From Callorhinus ursinus (Eukaryota > Chordata > Mammalia > Carnivora > Otariidae): 64,000 bases of DNA. A model generated the notes under the pieces. That model did no database searches, was not told where the DNA came from, and saw nothing but the letters and a program-made list of their open reading frames with translations. The stretch spans positions 3,375,307 through 3,439,306 of the forward strand of contig NW_020312867.1 of assembly GCF_003265705.1 (NCBI RefSeq). Reading direction: 5' to 3'. Shown one piece after another: positions 24,901 to 35,851 of this stretch (positions are counted from its first letter, which is position 1; every line of letters starts with the position of its first letter). The position numbers and the translations under genes were made by a program.

Positions 24901-25369
24901 TTAGTTTAGGAGGAGAGAGCTCTGTGAGCTTGGGCAATCAGGGAAGACTTCCTTGAGGAAGTACAATTTAGCTGTGATTCTCCCCAAATGGACAGGAAGG
25001 AGAAATGCATTTCGGGCAGAGAGCATAGCACTGACAAGCTGTGGTGTCTGGAAAGCAGGAACATTTGGGGGTCCATGAAGAGATCTATCCGGCAAGGGTA
25101 GAGAAAGAATTCACATCAGAGAAGATGGGAAATAAAGTCAGAAAGTTTCGTTGAAGGTTAAACCACGACCAGTGTGAACAGCCAGGCTGAGGAGTCATGA
25201 CATTTCCTGAGCAGAGCAGCGACGGAGTAAAAGCAAAATTTCAGAAAGTTTAGGCTTATGATGTTTTGAAAGAGTCCCTACATTGAGCCCCAATCTTCTG
25301 GATGACCTTGGGCTGGTTATGGCCTCTCTCTGGGGCTTGGTTTCCTCATCTTTAAAATAAAAGAGTTAC
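21971..25369. other. Mostly unique DNA with scattered L2/MIR pieces
   Basis: L2-like pieces lie near 22,480-22,640 and 23,040-23,320, a MIR-like piece near 23,880-24,020, and an old LINE-like piece near 24,890-25,230. The minus frame of 194 codons at 24,052-24,636 has no domain I recognise. No gene is supported. Confidence 0.5.
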
Positions 25370-25572
25370 GAGGTGCCTGGGTGGCTCAGTCGGTTAAGCG
25401 TCTGCCTTCAGCTCATGTCATGATCCCAGGGTCCTGGGATCGAGCCCGCATCAGGCTCCCTGCTCAGCGGGAAGCCTGCTTCTCCCTCTCCCACTCCCCC
25501 TGCTTGTGCTCCCTCTCTTGCTGTGTCTCTCTCTGTCAGATAAATAAAATCTTTCTAAAAATTTTTTAAAAA
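25370..25572 (+). mobile_element. CAN-SINE
   Basis: AGGTGCCTGGGTGGCTCAGTC to AAATAAAATCTTTC. Target copies AAAATAAAAGAGTTA / AAAATAAAAGGGTTA. Confidence 0.95.
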
Positions 25573-25804
25573 TAAAATAAAAGGGTTATACCAGAGAATC
25601 CTGAAGCCACTTTACATCTCAAAATGCGAGAATTCTCTGATGGGGCGGCAGGGCCAGCTGAGAATGAAAGGAGGAGAGGAGGAGAGGAGAGGCTGTGGGC
25701 ACATGCCAGATATCTCTGGGCTGCATTTCCGCAATGAATCATCCCCACAGAGCTGTGAAATGGCCATCATCACTACCTTTGCTGCCAGGCACTATGCTGA
25801 GCAC

Positions 25805-26290
25805 TCCCCACTTTCTTAAAACTTCAGTTTTTTGTGAATAGGAAATGCATATACATATTGCAAATTTTAAGTCATAAAAAGATGCATGTATGGTAAAAAT
25901 AAGTTTCCCTCCTTCTCCTATTTTCAGCTATCCATTTCTTTTCCCACTGTCACCAGTTTCCTGTGTAGCCTTCCAGAGAAAACCTATACATAGATAAAGA
26001 TTCTAGAAAGTCTCTTTTTCTTTACAACAGATGGGAGCATACTGGACATACTTCTGCATTTTGGTTTTTTTAACTGGGAAATTCTGGAGATCTTTTCATA
26101 TGAGTATATAAAGAGCTGCCTCATTCTTTGTATGGCAGACCATGATTTATTAAATTAGTCCCCCATGGACAGATATTTAGGGTATTTCTTTTCTAAACAA
26201 TGCATCAATGAATATCCTGAACATACATCATTCAGCTTGTGCTGGAAGAGATCCACAGGATATATCCTTAGAATGGAAATTATATGCTAA
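25805..26290 (-). repeat. Probable old L1-type fragment
   Basis: AT-rich with words such as TTTTTAACTGGGAAATTCTGG and CATTTTGGTTTTTT. The family cannot be fixed by eye. A MIR-like piece follows at 26,285-26,450. Confidence 0.4.
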
Positions 26291-26499
26291 GCTCTTCATA
26301 GGACTTAAGATTCACAACAATAATTTAAAGCAATTATAATTATATGGATCTTGCTGATGACAGAATCGAGGCACAGAAAGATTCGTTGACTTGTTCAAAA
26401 TCACACAGCTCTTAGGTACTAGAGTTGAGATTCCAATGCGGTCAGTAGTGGGGAAGCCCCACTACCCACACTGGCAGAGAGCCAACTTCATGTTGTGAG

Positions 26500-26886
26500 A
26501 GCCTGCTATGAACTGCATGTTTGTGTCTTCCCAAAATTCATATATTGAAGTCCTCCCCTCCCCTCAAGGTGATGGTATTTGGAGGTGGAGCCTTTGGGAG
26601 GTAATTAGGTTTAGAGGAGGTTATGAGGGTAGGGCCCCCCATGATGGGATTAGTGTCCTTATAAGAAGAGACGAGAGCTCTTTCTCTACTATGTGAGGAC
26701 AATGCAGAAAGATAGCTGTCTGCAGGCCAGGAAAAGGGCCTCACCAGGAGCCAAGTCAGCCTGCACCTTGATCTTGAACTTTCCAACCTCCAAAACTTTG
26801 AGAAATAAATGTCTGTTTTTTAACGCCCCCGCCCCACACCCCCCCCCCCGTCGGTAATTTGCTATAGCAGCCCAAGCTGACTAAAA
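26500..26886 (+). mobile_element. MLT1 LTR
   Basis: GTCTTCCCAAAATTCATATATTG, GGTATTTGGAGGTGGAGCC, GTCCTTATAAGAAGAGACGAG, CTTGATCTTGAACTTTCC and GAGAAATAAATGTCTG are in MLT1 order. A C-rich run interrupts the 3' end near 26,825-26,850. Confidence 0.85.
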
Positions 26887-27639
26887 TAGAACACTTGGGA
26901 ATGCAGCTGTTTATTTCCTCCCATGCCTCACTTTGCTTAAAATGAAATCAATGAGGCAGCCAGGCCTTTGTTATTAATGGAAAGGCAGCATCTCAGAATG
27001 CTAGAGCTCAATCAAGATAAGCAAATCCAATGCTCTCATTCATTATTAGTAACAATAACTATAAATCATAGCCTACCCATGCAATTGACATGCTTCCTTT
27101 TCAAAAAATTATTATTCCCTCTAATCGAATTCCCCGTGTTTCTTTCCCCCTTATTCTGGTACACAGCCTCTCTTTCCATTCCATGTGGCTGATGTGGCCA
27201 GTCCACATACACATACACACACAAAAACTATGAGAAAGTCGGGAGGAGGTCTGAGGCCTGTGGGATGCCCTTTCTGCAGAGTGAGGAACTGACAAAGATA
27301 TCTCCCAAACATGGACAAAGTTTCAGGGTCGTGCATTGTTGCCTGGAGGCCCCCAAACACCAGCCCAACTCCTCAAGGTGCTGACTCTGTTACAGAATTC
27401 GATCCCTGAGCTCAAGGGCCTTGAGGACCCCTGCAGCTTCTTCCAGCGGCTCCCTACCTGGCCGTGAGTCCTGCTTCTGCTGCCTGGCTCCCCCACAGGC
27501 CTCTCTCTTGGGCTTCTTCCCCTGTCAGTACCCTTGCTTTGGACCCCACACCCCAAAGCCCAGACTTGTAGCTGAAAATGTCTAGGCCCCTGGACAAGTG
27601 ACACCCCCAGAAGCCATTGGTTGGGCAGCTGCAGCGAAA

Positions 27640-28520
27640 GTGGCCAGTAGTCAGGGAGAGAATTTCAGGGGCCAAGGCAGTCAGAGTCGGTTGGTCAGGT
27701 GCACGGCAGGCCGGCAGTGTGATTCCACCGCATCTGTTGGGGGCGGGCCAGGTCAGCCATCACGGCAGGCGGGCAGGTGGAGTCGGACACGGCCGCTCTC
27801 GGTCAGGCAGAGTCACACAGGTGGCCAGGGAGGGACAGTCAGGGAGACTCACTCACCCAGGAACCCAGTCCCTGGGATGCAGCTAGACTCAGATGGTCGG
27901 CCAGAATCAGCCAGCCATGCAAAGCCAGCCGCGCAGTCTGGCAGATGCGGTCAGCCCACACATCAGGCGGGCTGATCCAACCTTCCAGATGCCCAGCCGG
28001 GCCGGCTCCAGCAAACACGAGGCGGTGCTGAGGCCCGCCGGGTCAGGGCAGTCAGCAAGTCTCCCGAGGCCAGCCAGACAGGGGGTGGGACTCCGGCGAT
28101 GGCCGCAGCAGCGCTCCGGCCCAGGTGCAGTCCAATCGGCCGGCCAGTCTCTGGCCAGTCTCGGGCGGCTTAGCCCACTGAGCAGAATGTGGTCAAACCA
28201 CTGCTCAGAGCGATCAGTCAGAAGGCTGGTCAGTCGGACACCGGGGGCCTCAGTCAGTCAGATACAGCTTGTCGAACACCGAAAGGGTCTGGGCAGCCAG
28301 ACGCGCCCTGTCAGGCCCGGATGCCTTCAGCCAGGTGTGGGCAGTCCGTCAGTCAGCTGTGGTCAGGCAGACAGATCACACGCTGTTGGGCCCTCAGGCA
28401 CCCATGAAATCTGGGTTCCGTCAAACACAGCCAGACAGACGGATTATCAAGCAGTGATGGCGTCTGTAGTCAATCAGACACAGTCAGTCAGTCAGATGCA
28501 GCTCGCCAGGCACTGATGGA
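27640..28520. repeat. Diverged CAGTCAG-rich tandem tract
   Basis: About 0.9 kb with many GTCAGTCAG, CAGCCAG and CAGACA words. Two similar blocks begin with CAGTCAGTCAGAT at about 28,252 and 28,487, about 235 nt apart. The repeats are too diverged to give a single clear unit. The tract ends where the CpG island at 28.5 kb begins. It stays free of stops for about 200 codons in one plus frame, which I read as a by-product of composition. Confidence 0.6.
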
Positions 28521-29110
28521 ACCAGCCAGAACCGCACAACTGCCGCGGGATCACGGGACAGAGGCCCCGCGCCTCGTCCAGGGTGGAGCCTCGGGGGGGG
28601 CGGGGCCTCGGCCTGAGCCTCGTCCCGGGGGCGGGGCCTCGTTCTGGACTGGGCGGCGGCCCCGCCCCTCCTCTCCCTCGCCGCAGCCTCCGGGTGTTGC
28701 CATGGCAGCCGCGGCCAGGCAGGATGCTCTGCCCGGGCCCCCCCCCCCCCCCCCCCCCCCGGGCCGGGGCCCGGGGGGCCCCCCCCGGGCGGGGGGGCTG
28801 CCCGGGCCCCCCCCCCCCCCCCCCGCGCCCCAGTGCCTGCGACCTGGAGCTCCCAGCCGGGCCGCGGAGCGGTGAGTGTGTTTGAGAGTCCCCGCTGCGG
28901 GCTCGGCCCTTTTGTCACCCCCTCGTACCGACTGGGAATGACTGGGAGACTGGGGAGGACTCACGTCAGGATCCACAGTGATAAGAGCCCCAGAACCTCC
29001 CGACCCCGGGCTCCTCGCCTCCTCCGTGACCTGCACGGGTCCTCGGGAGGAATCACATTTCTCCAGCAGAGGAGCGAGTCAGGAAGAGAGAACCGGCCCG
29101 CGCAGCGATG
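28500..29110. promoter_or_regulatory. Second CpG island, unassigned promoter
   Basis: GC/CpG-rich block with repeated GGGGCGGGGCC (Sp1/KLF-type) boxes near 28,590-28,670 and an ACGTCA half site at 28,963. Two long C/G homopolymer-rich stretches (28,735-28,830) may be unreliable in the assembly. It lies 11 kb upstream of NORAD. It may drive a plus-strand transcript (ATG at 28,702, donor at 28,872), a minus-strand transcript, or both. I do not recognise a gene. Confidence 0.65.
28702..28871 (+). CDS. Candidate first coding exon, proline-rich, unrecognised
   Basis: ATG in strong context (GTTGCCATGG) opens a frame beginning MAAAARQDALPG. It continues through two proline runs encoded by C homopolymers, to a splice donor GAGCG|GTGAGTG at 28,871/28,872; the frame otherwise stops at once (TGA, 28,873-28,875). 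About 56 codons would be in this exon. The frame across the C runs depends on exact homopolymer length, so it is fragile. No downstream exon was identified on the plus strand. It could equally be a noncoding first exon or no exon at all. Confidence 0.3.
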
Positions 29111-29149
29111 TGCTTACGGTTCCCTGGGCTCGGCGGGGACTCGGGCGAA

Positions 29150-29345
29150 CACTCACCTGTACCAAGCACTGATAAAAGCGTCATGTACACTAATTCACTT
29201 GAGCCTCATACTTTTCCTTTGACAGTCTATAATGATTTCCTTTATCACAGGAGGAAGCCGAAGCACAGAAGGGTTGGTGACCAGGGTCAGCGGGCTGTGG
29301 TGGAACCAGGTGGGGGAATGAGGATTGGAACCCAGGCAGTCTAGC
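29150..29345 (-). repeat. MIR-like repeat
   Basis: CCAAGCACTGATAAAAGCG, ATCACAGGAGGAAGCCGAAG and GTGGAACCAGGTGGG. On the minus strand it carries a good donor (GGTACAG|GTGAGTG at 29,157/29,156), most likely by chance. Confidence 0.6.
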
Positions 29346-29394
29346 TCTGGGGCCCTCAACCCAGACTCTGGCCCTCTCTGTGTGACCTCTGAGG

Positions 29395-29440
29395 GCAGAC
29401 CATGGTCATGATCTCAGAGTTGCGAGATCGAGCCCCCAAC
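29395..29440 (+). mobile_element. CAN-SINE fragment
   Basis: Only the central GGTCATGATCTCAGAGTTGC…GAGATCGAGCCCC part remains; no ends. Confidence 0.65.
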
Positions 29441-30179
29441 AGGCCTCTCTGGTCGGCTTCAGGACGCCCAACCCTATCTACACTGGGCCCTGCATCCTGA
29501 AGGTCCTGCTTGAGTCTCTGCTTCAAGGACTCACAATAAGGAGCTATCAAAACCAGGAACCTGGCCAAACCAGGGGACAAACTATGAGTCTGTCTCATCC
29601 AGTCTAGAGAAGAGTAAGCCTGTGAGATCTGAGAAGCCAGGGCCAGGGGGAATCCTATGAGCATGGCTTCAGAGCTTCAAGTCCAAAGATTTTTGATCAA
29701 ATTCCACAACGTGAGCCAGGAGTTAGAAACACATCATGGGTCATAAATTCAAATGCCTACAAGGGCTAGAAAAGTAATGAAAGTAATGAAAAAAGGGTCA
29801 AGGGATCAAACTGGCAAATCAGCCCCATCTAAAGGGGGCACTGCCTCTCGGCTCCTGCCCATTGTGTTCTCAGACACCTGCTATCTTCTAGTTGAGTGCC
29901 ATTGGCTAACTCAATTAACATCAAGTCTCAGTTTCTCCATCTGCATAACAGGAAGGAAAATTTGGCTTTATTTCACAGGGTGAAATTTTATGGAGATCAA
30001 ACATGTTTTTGTATATAAAAAATATTTTGTGAGCTGTAACATTATTCTATAAAGTGGAGGGAGAACAAACAGGAAGTTGACTGAACATAGATTGTACATC
30101 TGTTCCACGGTCTACAAGTTCTGACAGCATTCCTCTGAGGCAGGGCTTAGCATCCCTCTTGTCCAGAAGATGAGAATGC

Positions 30180-30370
30180 GGGGCACCTGGGTGGCCCAGT
30201 GGTTTAAGTGTCTGCCTTCAGCTCAGGTCATGATCTCAGGGTCCTGGGATCCGGCTCCCTGCTCAGTGGGGAGTCTGCTTCTCCCTCTCCCTCTCCCTCT
30301 GCCTCTGCCCCTGCTCGTGCTTGTTCTCACTCTCTCTCAAATAAATAAATAATCTAAAAAAAAAAAAAAA
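30180..30370 (+). mobile_element. CAN-SINE
   Basis: GGGGCACCTGGGTGGCCCAG to AAATAAATAAATAATC(T)A-run. Flanks GATGAGAATGC / GCTGAGAATAC. Confidence 0.93.
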
Positions 30371-30649
30371 GCTGAGAATACCCTTCAAGGAGTGTGCTGA
30401 CTTACACAAGGCCACAAGCTTGTGCATGATGGAGCCAGATTTAGAATTTAGGTCTGTCTGACTTCTAAGACCAGTCTCTTGCACCAATCATTCTGCAAAG
30501 TGTGGCTTGGGGCCCCCTAGTCATACCAAGATGATTTCAGGTGGGCCCCAGATAAACATTTTTTAAATAGTTATATAGTTTCTGTTATTTTCCACTTTAG
30601 AGGAGGCTTATTGATACTACAGAAGTCCTAAATTTCACACAGCCAGGCT

Positions 30650-31078
30650 ATAGGAGGCTGAATAATGGCCACCCAAAGATATAGAGACCTAATCCCTGGA
30701 ACCTATAGATGTTACCTTATTTGGGAGAAGAATCTTTGCAGATGTGATTAAGGATGCTGAGATGAGGAAGTCATCCAGGATTATCCCAGTGGGCACTAAC
30801 TGCCATCACAAATAACCTTATAAGAGAGAGGCAGAGGGAGATTAGGACAGCGTAGAAAACCGGACAAACCTGTGCAACTGTGGAAGCAGACTGGAGTGAT
30901 GCAGCCACCAGAAGGTAGAAGAGCCTCTGGAGGGAGCACGGCCCTCTCAACACCTAATGTTAGCCCAGTAAGACTAATGTTGAGTTTCTGGCTTCTAGAA
31001 CTATGAAAGAATACATTCCTATTGTTTTAAGCTACGAGCTTGGTGATAATTTGTTGTAGCAGCCACAGGAAACAAATA
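30650..31078 (+). mobile_element. MaLR-type LTR
   Basis: GAGGCTGAATAATGGCCACC, CTTTGCAGATGTGATTAAGG, GGATTATCCCAGTGGGC, GTTTTAAGCTACGAGCTTGG and GCAGCCACAGGAAAC. No coding part. Confidence 0.75.
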
Positions 31079-31112
31079 CACAGTTCTACATGGCTTAAAA
31101 ATTCATGCTCCA

Positions 31113-31300
31113 GGGGTGCCTGGGTGGTTCAGTCAATTCAGTGTTGGCCTCTTGATTTTGGCTCAGGCCATGATCTCAGGGTTGCGAGCTCGAGCCTCAC
31201 ATCAGGCTCTCTGCTGGGCATGGAACCTACTTAAGATTCTCTGTCTTCCTCTCCCTCCGCCCCTCCCCTCCTCTCCCTCTCCCTCTCTTAACAAATTTTA
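31113..31300 (+). mobile_element. Older CAN-SINE
   Basis: GGGTGCCTGGGTGGTTCAGTC, an unusual body (GGCCTCTTGATTTTGGCTC) and the tail AACAAATTTTAAAAAATAA. Flanks ATTCATGCTCCA / AATCACGCTCCA. Confidence 0.9.
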
Positions 31301-31319
31301 AAAAATAATCACGCTCCAA

Positions 31320-32170
31320 ACTAGTACACATAACCCCCGTCTCTTGTTAAATAAACTTATTTTAAAACAGCTATACAGAAAATAAACGTAAATCTTTGAT
31401 ATACAGAGTAAAGAGATTCTGGAAGCGCAGAGTTCCCACAGACCCCTCCCTCAGTCTCTCATATTGCTAACATCCTACATGACTATGGCACATTTGTCAC
31501 AACTAAGAAACCAACCTTGGAACCTTCCTATTAACTAAACTCTACACTTTACTTGGTTTTCACTAGCTTTCCAACTATGTCCATTTTTTCGTTCCAGGGT
31601 CCCATCCAAGTTATTACATTACACTTGGTCAACGTGTCTTCTTAGTCTTCTCTGGCCTAGGACAGTTTCTCAGACTTTCCTTCTTTTTCATGACCTTGTC
31701 ACAGTTTTGAGGCATACTCGTCAGATATTTTATAGAGTACCCCTCCATTTGAGCTTCTCTGGCTCAACTGGGGTTATAGGTTTTGGTGAAGGATGCCACA
31801 GAGGTAAGGTACTTATGACATCATGTCAGGGGTCCATGCTATCAATATGACTTGGCCACCTTCAGTACCTGGCCAAGCTAGTGTTTGCCCAGTTTCTCCC
31901 CTGTGAAGTTACTTGGTTTTCCTCTCTTTCTACTCTTTGGAAGAAAGTCACTAAGTGCAGCCCATACTCAAGGGGGAGAGGGGGAATTAAGCTCCACAGC
32001 CTGGAAGGGATAAATTGTTTGGAATGCTTCTATAAGGAAGACGTATCTCTTCTCACCCATTTAGTTATTTATTCAATCATTTCATTACATCAGTATGGAC
32101 TCATGGATATTTAGTCTATACTTGAGGCTATAATCCAGTACTGTTATTTCTTTTGTTGCTCAAACTGTTC
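31320..32170 (-). mobile_element. Old L1 3' region
   Basis: CAGAGTTCCCACAGACCCC, CAGTTTCTCAGACTTTCC, AACTGGGGTTATAGG and AAGTCACTAAGTGCAGCCC. A related copy lies at 60,945-61,985. Confidence 0.75.
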
Positions 32171-32499
32171 CAGCTTTGGCCATCGGGGGCTCTTTCAGGT
32201 TGCCTCTTGAGTCTCTTTGAAACTAATTGTTTTGCATCTTGGTTGTACCAAGATGATTTCAAGTGGAACCCAGATGAGCATTTTTTTTAAGAGTTGTATA
32301 TTTACATTATCAGGCTTTGGAAAACATATAACCAGCATCTCAAGTTGATGATTTCACAAATACCATTGAGGACAAGGCTAATGTAGTGATGGTTGTGCTA
32401 AGTGAGTCAATTCCCAGAGAGGTATTAAGTCAAAACTGCTATTGATGGTACATGGGTATGGAGGAAGTTGTTAAGCTGATTAGGGAATGACTCAAGTTT

Positions 32500-33240
32500 G
32501 AGAAACTCTGTACTAGGGCAGAAGCAAGCCCCAAATGCAAGCAAATGATAGTCACTCTGAGGGTTATGAACAGCCTCTCTGGGACACACCCACACACAAT
32601 CCATTTCCTGGGCCCTGCTGCCAACCAGACCTGTCTCAGTGCAGAGGTGTGCTGCTGTTGATAATGGTGGAGCTGTGCGTGCCCAGGCCCGGGAGGGATG
32701 GATGCTGCACTGTGTTTGTTTCCCAAGCGAGCTGTGTGGGTGGCTTGCGGCTCAGCACCATTCCCACTAATGAGCTCGGAGCCTTTGGCCTAACAAACAC
32801 GTTCTGTGTCACAGGCCTGACATGTGATGTTTCCCAAGGAGAGTGCCAGGAAGCCTCGTTATTTTTACTCTTTTGCTTTGTCTTGTCCTTGATTTCAGAC
32901 AGGCAGGAAGACAAGGTGGAGTCAGCAGTCAGACTGGCTTCTGGCTCAGAGTCTTGTCTGGGGTCTCTGAGCCGTTCCCCAACCCCACTGAGGATGCTCG
33001 GAATTGAACTGGAGCATTTAGCTTGCCCCACTCTGTACAATCCTGAGCCCTGACCCAGGCCCTGAATCTGCCACCTGGTTGAGCAGTGAAAACCCAGAAG
33101 CTCTGGGCCTGATCTGAAATAGGAAGCCCTTCAAAAAGAAGCCTCTTCATTTCCCAGCTTCCAGTCTAAACCTGGGTGGCTGTGGGCTGGTGTGTGTGCA
33201 GGTCTCTAAACCCTCTACAGGGCCTTCCCAGGGAGCTCTA
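32500..33240. other. Repeat-free unique segment
   Basis: About 0.7 kb with no recognised repeat, between an old L1 and a MIR. It holds a 172-codon plus frame (32,535-33,053) without any recognised domain, and no clear splice-flanked exon. It may be a conserved noncoding element or simply unique DNA. Confidence 0.4.
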
Positions 33241-33430
33241 GAGTCAGATGAGCTGGGTTAGAATCCTAGTTCTTCCCGAGAACAGACAAGTTGCATAGCC
33301 TCTCATCTGCAAAAGAAAGACAGTAATAATACCTACTTCACAGGATTGCTCTGCAAATTAAATGAGACAACCTATGCAAAATGCTTTAGCACTGTGCCTG
33401 ACCCATAGTAAGTGCTCAATTAATTCGTTC
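33240..33430 (+). repeat. MIR SINE
   Basis: GAGTCAGATGAGCTGGGTTAG, AATCCTAGTTCTTCC, AATAATACCTACTTCACAGG and AGCACTGTGCCTGACCCATAG are in forward-MIR order. Confidence 0.85.
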
Positions 33431-33514
33431 ATTTGTTTAACAATTATTAATGTCTACTGTATGCCAGGCACTGTACTGTGTGCCAGGGACATTGGGGAAA
33501 GCAAGGAGAAACTA

Positions 33515-33722
33515 GGGGCGCCTGGGCGGCTCAGTCAGTTGAGCTTCTGCCTTCAGCTTGGTCGTGATCCCAAGGTCCTGGGATCGAGCCCCACGTCAGG
33601 CTCCCTGCTCTGCGGGGAACCTGCTTCTCCCTCTCCCCCCACCCGCTTATGCTTGCACACGCTCTCTCTCTCTCTCTGTCTCTGAAATAAATAAATAAAT
33701 AAAAATCTTAAAAAAAAAAAAG
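33515..33722 (+). mobile_element. CAN-SINE
   Basis: AGGGGCGCCTGGGCGGCTCAG to AAATAAATAAATAAATAAAAATC. Flanks AAGGAGAAACTAG / AAAGGAAACTAG. Confidence 0.95.
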
Positions 33723-33839
33723 AAAGGAAACTAGAAAAGTAATAAATAAGGTGAAGTATATAAAGCCAAGATTTTTGTACAGGACAGAAATACAGCAATA
33801 CTCATTATTACTAATAAAATAATGATAAATTGTGATCAA

Positions 33840-34290
33840 TGAATAGAGGAAATAAGTAGGGTAATGCAGTGCTACCTGGAAGAAAGCCCTTGAGACAGGG
33901 AGATCAGGAAAGGCCCTCTAAAGAAATAATACTAGAACTGAGGCCTATGGGATGAGAAGATACTTAGCCTCTCCAAGAGCCAGGCGAAGACCCTTTCAGG
34001 CAGCAGGAACGGCTTATGCAAAGACCCTGAGTTTGAGAAGAGCTTGGAGAGTAGAAGGAATAGTAAGGAGGCTGTGGTGCAATGACAGGGCAGCAGACAA
34101 TGATAAGAGGTTTGAATTTGATTCCAAGTGTGATGAAAAACTACTGAAACCTTAAACAAGACAGTAAGAAGACCTGATTTCTGATTAAGAGTTAACTCTG
34201 GGTTCTGTAAAGAGAATAGATGAAAAGGGAAGAGGAGGAGAAACAGCCAAAACAACATTAAGAGGCTGTTAGTCATCCAGACCAGAGATG
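33840..34290. repeat. Ancient LINE-like repeat (L2-type)
   Basis: AGGAAAGGCCCTCTAAAG…GGCAGCAGGAACGGCTTATG…TGATGAAAAACTACTGAAACC resembles the copy at 7,370-7,840. Confidence 0.55.
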
Positions 34291-34364
34291 CCACTGTTTG
34301 GGGGTAGGTTATAGATCAGCAGTGTCCTGTGACTTCCTGGGAGGGTGGGAATGTTCTACATCTA

Positions 34365-34505
34365 TACTTCTCTGGTAGCCACTAGCACCTATGGCTCTCG
34401 AGCACTTGGAATGTGTCAGGTGCAACTAAGGAATTGAACTTTTAATTTCATGTTATTTTAATTAGAGTTTACATAGCCTCATGTAGCTGCTATATTGGAT
34501 AGCAC
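34365..34505 (+). mobile_element. hAT-type DNA repeat
   Basis: GCCACTAGCACCTATGGCTC…GAGCACTTGGAATGTGTC…GCTATATTGGATAGCACAG; same family as 13,030-13,190. Confidence 0.6.
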
Positions 34506-35089
34506 AGGAAGTGGGCTGTATGATAGATATATTTAGGAGGAAGATGGGATTTACGATGGCTGGGGGAAGGGGAATGAGAGAAAGAGTAGAATTAAGGAAG
34601 ATGCCAACATTATCTTTTGGGAACTGGGTGGAAGAGTAGGCTCTGGGGAGATATCAAGACTTCTGTTTTGCACAAGAGGAGTTTAAGCCACTGCTGGAAC
34701 ATTCGAGCTATCAAGTAGAAAGCAGGATGTATACATGTTTGCCGTCATCATCATCTTTAGGTTCCAGGGATACTAGCCTGTGGGTTGCTTAGGAAGTAGG
34801 AAGCTAAAGCAATCCTGGAAAAGAAAAGAAAAGGGGGAGGCATCATGATTCTGGACTTCAAGCTGTATTACAAAGCTGTAGTCATCAAGACAGTGTGATA
34901 CCGGCTCAAAAACAGACACAGAGACCAATGGAACAGAACAGAAAACTCAAAAATGGACCTACAACTAAATTATCAACTAATCTTCAACAAAACAGGAAAG
35001 AATATCCAATGGAAAAAAGACAGTCTCTTCAACAGATGGTGTTGGGAAAAGTGGACAGCAATATGCAGAAGAATCAAACTGGACCAATT

Positions 35090-35276
35090 TTTTTAAAAAA
35101 GATTTTATTTATTTATTTGAGAGAGAGAGAGCATGAGCAGGGGGAGGAGAGAGGGAAAAGGAGAAGCAGACTCCCCGCTGAGCAGGGAGCCCAATGTGGG
35201 ACTCAATCCTGGGACTCCAGGATCATGACCTGAGCCAAAGGCAGATGCCTAACCGACTGAGCCACCCAGGCGCCCC
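35090..35276 (-). mobile_element. CAN-SINE inside L1
   Basis: GATTTTATTTATTTATTTGAG to GCCACCCAGGCGCCCCA. Flanks ACTGGACCAATTT / ACCGGACCACTTT. Confidence 0.95.
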
Positions 35277-35654
35277 AACCGGACCACTTTCTTATACCAT
35301 ACAGAAAAATAAATTCAAAAGGGATGAAAGACCTAAATGTGAGACAAGAAACCATCAAAATCCTCGAGAACACAGACAGCAACCTCTTTGACAGGCTGTA
35401 GCAACCTCTTACTAGACACGTTGCCAGAGGCAAGGGAAACAAAAGCAAAAGTGAACTACTGGGACTTCATCAAGATAAAAAGCTTCTGCACAGCAAAGGA
35501 AACAATCAACAAAACTAAAAAACAGCCTATGGAATAGGAGAAGACATTTGTAAATGACATATCTGATAAAGGGTTAGTATCCAAAATCTATAAGTTTGAT
35601 AAGTATCAAACTCAACACCCCAAAAAACAATTCAGTTTAAGAAATGGGCAGAAG

Positions 35655-35851
35655 GGGGTACCTGGGTGGCTCAGCCGGTTGAGTGTCTGCCTCTGTTTTG
35701 GCCCAGGTCATGAAATCGAGCCCCGTGTTGGGCTCCATGCTCAGTGCAGAGTCTGCTTAAGATTCTCTCTCTCCCTCTCTGTAGGCCCTCCCCAACTTAT
35801 GCTTGCTCTCTCTCTCTCTCTCAAATAAAAAAATAAATCTTAAAAAAAATA
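35655..35851 (+). mobile_element. CAN-SINE inside L1
   Basis: GGGGGTACCTGGGTGGCTCAG to AAATAAAAAAATAAATCTT. Target duplication AAGAAATGGGCAGAAG on both sides. Confidence 0.95.

Noticed and set aside
10990..28700. Any coding exon of EPB41L1 in the window
   Set aside because: No frame resembles the FERM-domain protein's start; only the noncoding 5' end could be present.
29151..29160. Strong minus-strand splice donor GGTACAG|GTGAGTG
   Set aside because: It lies at the edge of a MIR-like repeat with no exon evidence upstream; probably chance.
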